From assembly GCF_029952525.1 (NCBI RefSeq), contig NZ_JASAOF010000004.1:62001-126000 (forward strand): a stretch of 64,000 bases of DNA, read 5' to 3'. This document shows positions 55,298 to 62,572 of this stretch, in pieces (the first letter of the stretch is position 1; each line of letters begins with the position of its first letter). The stretch is from Saccharopolyspora ipomoeae. Its GTDB lineage: Bacteria > Actinomycetota > Actinomycetes > Mycobacteriales > Pseudonocardiaceae. The translations under genes were made by a program, and so were the position numbers. The notes beneath the pieces were generated by a model. That model did not search any database. It saw nothing but the letters and a program-made list of their open reading frames with translations, and was not told where the DNA came from.

Positions 55298-55396
55298 CTT
55301 CGCGTCAGCCCACTTCCGCGCCAGCCCGCTTCCGCTTCAGCCCACTTCCACGGCGGGGCGCTTCTACAGCGGGGCGCTTCTGCGTCAGGTCACTTC
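55298..55396. repeat. 16-bp tandem array at LysR gene 3' end
   Basis: CTTC units start at 55298, 55313, 55329, 55345, 55361, 55377 and 55393, mostly 16 bp apart. The last is the final Lys codon region of the LysR gene (stop at 55390-55392). On the gene strand the units read GCGGAAGTGGGCTGAC with drift. Begins 24 bp from palindromic element C. Confidence 0.9.
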
Positions 55397-56286
55397 TGGG
55401 CCACTTCGTGGAGGCAGTGCTGGAGGGAGCGGGCGGCGGGGAGGTCGGCGACGGCTTCGCGGACGGCGAGGTGGAGGTGGCGGGTCGGCTCCGGGTTGGT
55501 GACCGCGCGGACCTCCACGCCCGGGTGCACGACGTCGAGCCCGAGCCGCGGCACCAATGCGATCCCCATCCCCGCGGCGACGAAGCTCTGCGCGGAGTAG
55601 GTGCTGTCGGTCTCGACCACGACGCGCGGCGTGAAACCGGCGCTGGCATAGGCGTCTTCGAGCAGCCGGGAGCAGATCCCGCCGTCGGTGACCGAGCTGT
55701 TGATCCACGAGTCGTGGGCCAGCTTGGCCATGTCGACGCTCCCCTGGTCGACCTGCGGGTGCGAGCCGGGCAGCACCACCCGGTACGGGTCGTCGGCCAG
55801 GTGCACCAGCCGCACCCCGCGCCGCTCCGGCACCGACTCGCCGAGCACGATGACCGCCAGGTCCGCCTCCCCGGCCTCGACGTCGTCGAGCAGCCCCGCC
55901 TCCTGCAGCTGCAGGTCCAGCTGCACCTCCGGGTGCTCGGCGCGGAACTTGGCCACGGCCTGCGGGATCAGGCCGACGGCGGCGGTGGTGAAGAACCGCA
56001 GCCGCAGCAGGCCGGTGCGACCGGCCCGGATGTCGGCGAGCTCGGCCTCGGTCTCGCCCAGCAGCTCGGCGATCCGCCCGGCGCGCTCGGCCAGCAGCGT
56101 GCCCGCCGGGGTCGGGCGCAGCCCGCGCCCGACCTTCTCCAGCAGCGGCGTCCCGGCCTCCTTCTCCAGCGTGGAGAGCTGCTGGCTGATGGCCGAGGGG
56201 GTGAAGCCGAGGTTGGACGCGGCAGCGCTCACCGAACCGCTGGTGACCACCGCGCGCAGGACCTGCATCCGCCTGACGTCGAGCAC
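55390..56286 (-). CDS. LysR family regulator
   Basis: 298-aa regulator: N-terminal winged HTH (VVTSGSVSAAASNLGFTPSAISQQLSTLE pattern, residues 12-45) and a type 2 periplasmic-binding-like effector domain (about 90-290). Divergent from the DMT exporter gene; the AT-rich 125-bp spacer (TTGAGATTAATTCGC near 56314) is the probable operator. Likely controls that exporter. Confidence 0.92.
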   Translation of the reverse strand: MLDVRRMQVLRAVVTSGSVSAAASNLGFTPSAISQQLSTLEKEAGTPLLEKVGRGLRPTPAGTLLAERAGRIAELLGETEAELADIRAGRTGLLRLRFFTTAAVGLIPQAVAKFRAEHPEVQLDLQLQEAGLLDDVEAGEADLAVIVLGESVPERRGVRLVHLADDPYRVVLPGSHPQVDQGSVDMAKLAHDSWINSSVTDGGICSRLLEDAYASAGFTPRVVVETDSTYSAQSFVAAGMGIALVPRLGLDVVHPGVEVRAVTNPEPTRHLHLAVREAVADLPAARSLQHCLHEVAQK

Positions 56287-56411
56287 GCCACCAACGATAC
56301 AGGATTGCTTACACGTTCGTTGAGATTAATTCGCTTTTCCTTACACCTCGGGTTCCGCAAGCTGGTCGTACCACTTCGGTGAACCGGCTTCGACGACTCT
56401 GGGGAGTGATC

Positions 56412-57371
56412 ATGAACAACCCGACCAGCTACCTGCGGCTGGGCGCGCTCGCGCTGTTCTGGGGAGCGAGCTTCCTGCTGATCAAGCTCGGTCTGGAAGC
56501 CCTGTCACCGACGCAGATCGCGCTGGCCCGCATCGTGCTGGGCGCGCTCACGCTGCTGGCGATCTGCGCGGTGCGCGGCCTGCGCATCCCCGGCGACCGC
56601 GTCCTGTGGCGGCACGTCGCCGTCGCCGCGGTGTTCGCCAACGCCCTGCCGTGGGTGCTGCTGGCCGTCGGCGAGCAGACCGTCGAGTCCGGGCTGGCCG
56701 GAGTGCTCAACGCGACGACACCGCTGTGGACGGTGCTGTTCGGCCTGCTCGCCGGCCGGGAGGCGCTGCCACCGCGCCGCGCCGCGGGCCTGCTGCTCGG
56801 ATTCCTCGGCGTGCTGGTCATCTTCGCGCCGTGGCAGGGCGGCGGGATGCTGGGCTGGGGCGTGCTCGCGTGCGTCGCGGCGTCCGCCAGCTACGGCATC
56901 GGATTCGTCTACACAGGACGGTTCATCACCGGGCGCGGCACACCGCCGCTGGCGCTGGCGAGCATGCAGCTCACCGCCGCGATCGGGTTCTCCGTGCTCG
57001 CGCTGCCCCTCGACGGGCTGCGGATGGTGCACTGGGAGCCGGTGGCGCTGCTGGCCGTCCTCACCCTGGGCGTGGTCGGCACCGGCATCGGTTTCGCCCT
57101 GAACTACCGGCTCATCGGCGACGAAGGCGCCACCACGGCCTCCACGGTCACCTACGTGATGCCCATCTTCTCGGTCCTGCTCGGCTGGCTCCTGCTGGGC
57201 GAGCAGCTCCCGCTCCGAGTCATCCTCGGCATGGTCGTGGTGCTGCTCGGCGTCGCCCTCACGCACCGCAAGACCCCGGGCGCGCCGGCGCTGCTCACCC
57301 GCGCGGGCCGCAGCTTCGCGCGAGCGTCGGAGCTCTACGCCGACCTCGCCCGGAACCACCCGATGAAGTGA
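56412..57371 (+). CDS. EamA/DMT family transporter
   Basis: 319-aa drug/metabolite transporter with ten helices in two EamA repeats (LALFWGASFLLIKLGLEAL; ASASYGIGFVYTGRF...). Usually amino-acid or metabolite export. ATG 56412 has GGGGAG 7 nt upstream. Divergent from LysR. Confidence 0.9.
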   Translation: MNNPTSYLRLGALALFWGASFLLIKLGLEALSPTQIALARIVLGALTLLAICAVRGLRIPGDRVLWRHVAVAAVFANALPWVLLAVGEQTVESGLAGVLNATTPLWTVLFGLLAGREALPPRRAAGLLLGFLGVLVIFAPWQGGGMLGWGVLACVAASASYGIGFVYTGRFITGRGTPPLALASMQLTAAIGFSVLALPLDGLRMVHWEPVALLAVLTLGVVGTGIGFALNYRLIGDEGATTASTVTYVMPIFSVLLGWLLLGEQLPLRVILGMVVVLLGVALTHRKTPGAPALLTRAGRSFARASELYADLARNHPMK

Positions 57372-57385
57372 CGCGCCCCCGACCG

Positions 57386-58072
57386 TCACACCAGGCGGCG
57401 GTCGGAGGCCCAGCGGGAGAGCTCGTAGCGGTTGGAGAGCTGCGTCTTGCGCAGGACGCTGGAGACGTGGGTCTCCACGGTCTTGACCGAGATGAACAGC
57501 TCGGAGGCGATCTCCTTGTAGGCGTAGCCCCGGGCGAGCAGGCGCAGCACCTCGCGCTCGCGGCGGGTGAGCAGGTCCAGCTCGGGATCGCCGACCGGCG
57601 CGGCGTTGGGCCCCTCGGAGAAGGCGTCGAGGACGAATCCCGCCAGCCGGGGCGAGAACACGGCGTCGCCGGCCTTGACCCGGGTGATGGCGTCGACCAG
57701 CTCGCGCCCGGAGATCGTCTTGGTGACGTAGCCGCGGGCGCCGCCGCGGATCACCGCTATCACGTCCTCGGCCGCGTCGGAGACCGACAGGGCCAGGAAC
57801 ACGATCTCGCCCTTGTCGTCGCCGGAGCGGGCGCGGACCTGCCGCAGCACCTCGGCGCCGCCGCCGTCGGGCATGTGGACGTCGAGCAGCACCACCTCGG
57901 GCCGGTAGTGGCCGATGCCGGCCACCGCCTCGGCGACCGAGCCCGCCTCACCCACGATCTCGACGCCGTCGGCGGCGGCGAGCTCGGCGCGGACACCGGC
58001 GCGGAACAGCGCGTGGTCGTCGACGAGGAACACCCGGACCGAGCCCGGATCCTCGGTGGCTTCACCGGTCAC
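57386..58072 (-). CDS. NarL/LuxR-type response regulator
   Basis: 228-aa regulator: receiver domain (VFLVDDHALFRAGVRAEL; phospho-acceptor Asp in LLDVHMPDGGG near 66; KTI Lys near 116) and LuxR-type HTH (LTRREREVLRLLARGYAYKEIASELFISVKTVETHVSSVLRK pattern, about 165-210). GTG 58072 has GGAGGA 5 nt upstream. Follows its histidine kinase by 41 nt. Confidence 0.95.
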   Translation of the reverse strand: MTGEATEDPGSVRVFLVDDHALFRAGVRAELAAADGVEIVGEAGSVAEAVAGIGHYRPEVVLLDVHMPDGGGAEVLRQVRARSGDDKGEIVFLALSVSDAAEDVIAVIRGGARGYVTKTISGRELVDAITRVKAGDAVFSPRLAGFVLDAFSEGPNAAPVGDPELDLLTRREREVLRLLARGYAYKEIASELFISVKTVETHVSSVLRKTQLSNRYELSRWASDRRLV

Positions 58073-58113
58073 AACATCCTCCGAAAACGTCGTTTCCCCA
58101 GGCAGGCTACGCC

Positions 58114-59475
58114 TCACGCCGCCGACCTGGGCATTTCCATCGCGACCTCGGTGCCCTGACCGGGCGAGGTGCGCACCTTGACCTTGCCGCCGTGCCGCTG
58201 CACGCGGCCGCGCACGGAGTCGGCGAGCCCGTGCCGGTCCTCGGGGACCTGGTCCGGGTCGAACCCGGCGCCCCGGTCGCGCACGAACACCGACACCAGC
58301 TCGGGTTCGACCTCCGCGTAGACGCTGACCTCGCGGACCCCGGCGTGCTTGGCCGCGTTGACCAGCGCCTCGCGGGCCGCGTTGAGCTGCGCGGTGAGCC
58401 GGTCGTCGACCTCGCAGTCGCCGACGACGACCTGCTGCACGGTGATCGCGAAGTGGTCCTCCACCTCGCCGCAGATGCGGGCCACCTCGGCGGCGAAGGT
58501 CGCCTTCTCCGCCTCCTCGGATGTTCCCGCGCTGTCCCCGGCCGCGCCGTAGCCGTCGGGGCCGTAGAGCCAACCGCGCAGCTCGCGCTCCTGACCCCGG
58601 GCGAGCCTGCGGACCTCGCGCTCGGAACCGGCCTGCTTCTGGATCAGGGCCAGCGTCTGCAGCACCGAGTCGTGCAGGTGCGCGGCGATCTCGGCGCGCT
58701 CCTGGGACCGGATTCGGCTGGAGCGCTCGACGTTGAGGTCGCGCATCATCCGCACCCACCAGGGCACGGTGAGCACGGCGACGCCGACGAGCGTGGCGCC
58801 GGAGGCCAGCAGCCCGGTCGGCAGCGCGTCCAGCGAGGTGGTGCTGCCGACGAGCAGCGCCATGCCGACGACCACCAGCGCGGCACCGGACATCACCCGG
58901 ATCCAGGCGCTGCGCGCGCCCGAGCCGAGCAGGGCGCCCGCGACCCCGGAGCGGGCGCCCTGCCGCCAGCGGCGGCGCTGTGAGTCGTCGGCCTCCCGCC
59001 ACACCACCGCCGCCCCCACCAGGGCCACCACCAGCGGGACCGTCAGCCACGTCGGCATCGACAGCACGGCGCCGAAGGCGGCCAGCGCGCCGACGCCGAG
59101 CAGCACGATCCCGAAGCCCTGCTGCCACTCCCGTTTCGTCGCCGGGCGCGATCCGCCGCCCTGCGGCACGAACGCCCACAGCAGCGCGTACCCGAGGATC
59201 CCTGCGCCACCGAGAGCCGACAGCACCGCGAAGGTCATCCGCACCCACAGCACCCGGACGCCCAGGTGCTCGGCCACGCCCGCGCACACCCCGGCCAGCA
59301 ACCGCCCGTCGCGGGTCCGGTGCAGCTGCGGGAGCACGGGCAGCATCCGCTCGGTGGGCTCACCGCCTCGGCGCATCCGCGGGTCGGTCCGCATCGGATT
59401 CACCTTGCGCGGCGCGTGCTGCGGGGGCTGCGAGGGGTTCTGGTCGTCGGGGGCCGTCACGTTTTCGATGGTCAC
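58114..59475 (-). CDS. PspC-domain sensor histidine kinase
   Basis: 453-aa kinase. Residues about 45-110 are a PspC domain (LHRTRDGRLLAGVCAGVAEHLGV), followed by several membrane helices, a HisKA_3 dimerisation motif with phospho-His268 (AEIAAHLHDSVLQTLALIQ) and a HATPase domain (EALVNAAKHAG, DRGAGFDPDQV). It probably senses envelope stress, as LiaS/PspC-type systems do. Divergent from a second PspC gene. GTG start. Confidence 0.93.
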   Translation of the reverse strand: MTIENVTAPDDQNPSQPPQHAPRKVNPMRTDPRMRRGGEPTERMLPVLPQLHRTRDGRLLAGVCAGVAEHLGVRVLWVRMTFAVLSALGGAGILGYALLWAFVPQGGGSRPATKREWQQGFGIVLLGVGALAAFGAVLSMPTWLTVPLVVALVGAAVVWREADDSQRRRWRQGARSGVAGALLGSGARSAWIRVMSGAALVVVGMALLVGSTTSLDALPTGLLASGATLVGVAVLTVPWWVRMMRDLNVERSSRIRSQERAEIAAHLHDSVLQTLALIQKQAGSEREVRRLARGQERELRGWLYGPDGYGAAGDSAGTSEEAEKATFAAEVARICGEVEDHFAITVQQVVVGDCEVDDRLTAQLNAAREALVNAAKHAGVREVSVYAEVEPELVSVFVRDRGAGFDPDQVPEDRHGLADSVRGRVQRHGGKVKVRTSPGQGTEVAMEMPRSAA

Positions 59476-59616
59476 ACGGTCGAGACCCCCGGGGCATCAG
59501 GGACGTCCCCTGACCTACCCGGGGGTGGGATCGTCTTCCTGACGAGCTCCCCACCGAGCTCCCGGACGACGATCGACTTGGTGGCCTCTCGACGCCCGTT
59601 CCGGTCGACGTGGGGT

Positions 59617-59642
59617 GGGGAAGTTTTCATGAGAACTTCCCC
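59617..59642. repeat. Palindromic repeat, copy 2
   Basis: GAAGTTTTCATGAGAACTTC (59620-59639), extended by GGG/CCC to 26 bp with one G-T position; followed by GTCCCCGAAC, as after copy 1. Confidence 0.87.
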
Positions 59643-59719
59643 GTCCCCGAACGGACCACCACCCGGTTGACCTGTTCGAAGAACTCTCGGAGGGCCGTTC
59701 CCGACGTGCGGTGGGAGAT

Positions 59720-59739
59720 CGAAGTTTTCATGAAAACTT
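59720..59739. repeat. Palindromic repeat, copy 3
   Basis: Perfect palindrome GAAGTTTTCATGAAAACTTC, flanked by GGTGGGAGATC and CCCACC. Centre exactly 100 bp from copy 2. Confidence 0.9.
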
Positions 59740-59834
59740 CCCACCCCCCGGGAGGCGGCGGAGCCCGGGACCGGGGGTGGTCTCAGGGGACTCCCGGATT
59801 CCCGGGAGGTGCGCCGGGTCGGATAGTGGTCGGC

Positions 59835-61025
59835 ATGAACAGCACGCAGCAATCCGGTGGCGTCGACGCCACCCTGCGCGACTTCTGGGCCACCCGCCCG
59901 GTCCGGCCGCGCAGCGGGTCGAAGGCGGCGGGTGTGTCGGCGGCGATCGCGCGCCGCTACGGCGTCGACCCGATCCTCGTGCGGGTCGCCTTCGTGGTGC
60001 TCGCCTGCTACGGCGGAGCCGGGATCGTCCTCTACATGCTGGGCTGGCTGCTGTTCCCGAAGGAGGCGCCACCGCTGCCCGGCCAGACGACGCCGAGCCG
60101 CGAACCCACCGCGACGTGGATCGTGGTGGTGCTGGTGCTCCTGCTGTTCCCGAGCCTGATGTGGATGATCAGCTCGATGGCGGTGCTGGGGCTGGCGGCC
60201 GGTCCGGTCGCGCTGTACCTCCTGCACCGCAACCAGGGCGACCGCCAGGTGACCGGGACGTCGAACCCGCCGCCGCAAGCGACTCCGACCGGCGAGAACA
60301 CCTGGGTCTACCCCGGTGCCGCGGCGGAGCCGCAGACCCCGCCCGCGTGGGACCCGCTTGGCGCGGCACCGTTCGCGTGGGACCTGCCGGAGCCCTCCGA
60401 GCCCGAACCGCCGGAGCCGAGGTCGCGGCGGTACCGGTGGTTCAACCCGGTCGCGCTGCTCGCGGCGTTCCTGGCCGCGGTCGTGGTCGCGGGCTCGGGC
60501 GCCGGGGGCGCTCCGGCGGCGGCCGCGGGCCTGGGCGTGCTCGGCGCGGCGATGGTGATCGGCGCGTTCCTGCACGTGGGGCGCTGGCCGATCCTGTTCG
60601 CGGTGCCGCTGGCGATGTTCGCCCTGATCGCCTCGTTCGCCGACGAGTACCGGTTCAACGGCGATCTGAGCGTGGGCGACCTGCGGGTCGCGCCGATCGA
60701 GACCACCGACGTGCTGTCGAGCTACGACCGCACCGCCGGGACCGTCGAGCTGGACCTGTCGGATCTGCGGATCAGCACCGGCCAGGTCGTGGAGACCACC
60801 GCGAACGTCGGCGCGGGCAAGGTCCTGATCCGCGTTCCCTCCACTGTGGACGTGACGGCGCACTGCGACGCCGAGGTCGGCGAACTCACCTGCCTGGGCC
60901 GGCACGCCAACGGCCAGGACCTGCAGCGGTCCGTCACCGACGAGGGCCCGGACGGGCTCGGTGGCGGCAAACTCGTGCTCAACGCAGCGGTGGGCACCGG
61001 AAACGTGGAGGTCGTCCGTGACTGA
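59835..61025 (+). CDS. PspC-domain membrane protein
   Basis: 396-aa protein: PspC domain (about 15-75: VSAAIARRYGVDPILVRVAFVVLACYGGAGIVLYMLGWLLF pattern), more helices, an acidic/Pro linker (about 145-200), three helices (about 210-265) and a C-terminal extracytoplasmic beta-rich adhesin-like domain (TAGTVELDLSDLRI ... LNAAVGTGNVEVVRD) recalling LiaF/DUF2154. Likely partner of the divergent PspC kinase system in envelope-stress sensing. Confidence 0.87.
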   Translation: MNSTQQSGGVDATLRDFWATRPVRPRSGSKAAGVSAAIARRYGVDPILVRVAFVVLACYGGAGIVLYMLGWLLFPKEAPPLPGQTTPSREPTATWIVVVLVLLLFPSLMWMISSMAVLGLAAGPVALYLLHRNQGDRQVTGTSNPPPQATPTGENTWVYPGAAAEPQTPPAWDPLGAAPFAWDLPEPSEPEPPEPRSRRYRWFNPVALLAAFLAAVVVAGSGAGGAPAAAAGLGVLGAAMVIGAFLHVGRWPILFAVPLAMFALIASFADEYRFNGDLSVGDLRVAPIETTDVLSSYDRTAGTVELDLSDLRISTGQVVETTANVGAGKVLIRVPSTVDVTAHCDAEVGELTCLGRHANGQDLQRSVTDEGPDGLGGGKLVLNAAVGTGNVEVVRD

Positions 61026-61206
61026 CGAGACCACGCCCTACGAGGGCCCCGACCCGATCCTGCTTGTCGCAGGCGCCATCGCGCTGATCATCACGGCCAC
61101 CGTCGCGCTCGACCTGTCGAGCTTCCTGCAGTGGATCCTCGCCGGGGTCGCGGTGATCGTCGGCGTCGTGCTGCTGGTGGCGTCGCTGCGTCGTCGAGCG
61201 GAGTGA
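61018..61206 (+). CDS. Small two-helix membrane protein
   Basis: 62-aa protein with two transmembrane helices (about 14-32 and 36-55) and a basic end. GTG 61018 overlaps the PspC stop by 8 nt, so it is coupled to it. Not recognised beyond this; such small proteins commonly follow pspC in this order. Confidence 0.7.
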   Translation: MTDETTPYEGPDPILLVAGAIALIITATVALDLSSFLQWILAGVAVIVGVVLLVASLRRRAE

Positions 61207-61401
61207 ATTTGCCAGTTCCACCAGCACTTTCGCGATCGCGTTGAGGATTTCCGGGAATTTTTCCCGTTCCTCACCGATCGCATCTCCTGCACCCTTTCCA
61301 AAACACGACAACCTCCACCGAGCGCGGCTCCGGTCTGCTGATACTGCGGTCTTGATCGATCCGAACAGCGTTGCTCCCAACATCCCCGCAAGGAGCTGGC
61401 C

Positions 61402-62322
61402 ATGACCAGGAACCGCTTGCTCGCAGGCGGCGCCGTGCTCGCCCTGTTCGTCTCGCTGCCGTCCGCGGCGGCGGGCGCGAACCCGGCTGAGGCGCCGAAG
61501 GACGCGAAGCCGCGCGCGGAGGTCTTCTTCGACGACTTCTCCGGCAGCGAGCTCGACCGCTCGAAGTGGCAGGTCGAGGTGACCGGTGAGAACTTCGGGA
61601 CCGTCAACAACGAGCAGCAGGCCTACGTCGACTCGCCCGAGACGATCTACATCGACCACGACGACAGCGGCACCGGCGCCCAGAACGGCGCGCTCGCGCT
61701 GCACCCGCGCTACCAGCAGGGCTTCCAGGCGCCCGACGGCGGCACCTACGACTTCGTGTCCGGGCGGGTGAAGACCGAGGACAAGTTCGAGTTCACCTAC
61801 GGCAGCTACTCGGCTCGCATCAAGCTGCCGGAGAACGCCACCGGCTCGGGCCTGTGGCCGGCGTGGTGGTCGCTGGGCACCAGCATCAACGAGGGCAAGC
61901 CGTGGCCGGAGTGCGGCGAGGTCGACGTGATGGAGCACGTCGGCGAGCCGTGGACCAGCTCGGCGATGCACGGCCCCGAGTACAACGGCGACACCCCGAT
62001 CACCCACCAGCAGAACTTCGAGGGCAAGGACCCGGCCGACTGGCACACCTACCGGGTGGACTGGACGCCGGAGGGCTTCACCTTCTTCGTCGACGACACC
62101 CAGACCTACCAGGTGACCAAGGCCGAGTTCGACGCCAACGGCTGGACCTGGGTCTTCGACGACCCGCAGTACATGATCCTGAACTTCGCCACCGGCGGTC
62201 AGTACCCGCAGAACGTCAACGGCGTCACGGAGCCCTACCCGGGCCTGCCGCAGGAGAGCGTCGACAAGATCAAGGCCGGAACGGCCCGCTACCTGATCGA
62301 CTGGGTCAAGGTCGAGCAGTGA
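61402..62322 (+). CDS. Secreted GH16 beta-glucanase
   Basis: 306-aa glycoside hydrolase family 16 protein with a signal peptide (residues 1-25, cut near AAAGA). Catalytic motif E-x-D-x-x-E is GEVDVMEHVG with Glu173 (nucleophile), Asp175 and Glu178 (acid/base). Probably an endo-1,3- or 1,3(4)-beta-glucanase acting on fungal or plant glucans. Good AAGGAG site. Standalone with its own terminator. Confidence 0.92.
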   Translation: MTRNRLLAGGAVLALFVSLPSAAAGANPAEAPKDAKPRAEVFFDDFSGSELDRSKWQVEVTGENFGTVNNEQQAYVDSPETIYIDHDDSGTGAQNGALALHPRYQQGFQAPDGGTYDFVSGRVKTEDKFEFTYGSYSARIKLPENATGSGLWPAWWSLGTSINEGKPWPECGEVDVMEHVGEPWTSSAMHGPEYNGDTPITHQQNFEGKDPADWHTYRVDWTPEGFTFFVDDTQTYQVTKAEFDANGWTWVFDDPQYMILNFATGGQYPQNVNGVTEPYPGLPQESVDKIKAGTARYLIDWVKVEQ

Positions 62323-62334
62323 GCCGAACCTGAA

Positions 62335-62367
62335 AAGGGCCCCTCTGACCAGGTCAGAGGGGCCCTT
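62335..62367 (+). terminator. GH16 gene terminator
   Basis: AAGGGCCCCTCTGA pairs with TCAGAGGGGCCCTT (14 bp, 5-nt loop CCAGG), then CTTC. Confidence 0.85.
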
Positions 62368-62373
62368 CTTCAC

Positions 62374-62552
62374 GTCAGGCAAGCGGCGAAGCGGCTTTCT
62401 CAGCACCCCACCTAAGACGCTTGCACCGCCGCGGGTTCTCAGACGTCTTCCGGGGAGGACAGCCGACGTGTCGTGTATTGGCATACACAAGCCTCGGATC
62501 CCGGAGCCAGAAGGCGTCTGAGGTTCCGCTACCCGCACCGCCAAGCAGAACG
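62374..62552. repeat. ~180-bp structured intergenic element, copy 2
   Basis: Same order of parts as the copy at 23691: CGTCAGGCAA, hairpin AAGCGGC/GCGGCTT, CTCAGCACCCCACC, GCACCGCCGCGGGTTCT, stem CTCAGACGTCTTCCGG (62439-62454) with CCAGAAGGCGTCTGAG (62507-62522), and ACCGCCAAGC. The loop carries a 4-nt insertion (TACA) relative to copy 1. Between convergent GH16 and guaA genes. Confidence 0.88.
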
Positions 62553-62572
62553 ACCACAGAGGGGTAAAACCG

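Larger units (their letters stand above)
59476..59834. other. Divergent control region with two palindromes
   Basis: 359 bp between the PspC histidine kinase and the PspC protein genes. Besides promoters, the only structure seen is the pair of 20-bp palindromes centred exactly 100 bp apart (59620 and 59720). Confidence 0.6.

Noticed and set aside
55298-55396. CRISPR array
   Set aside because: Units are 16 bp and contiguous, with no unique spacers and no cas genes in the window.
61205-61330. Minus-strand peptide with an amphipathic helix (KFPEILNAIAKVLVELANS)
   Set aside because: It looks protein-like for about 30 residues, but codon use turns random on both sides, there is no good start site, and the stretch includes a CGGGAA/TTCCCG hairpin likely serving as terminator of the upstream genes.
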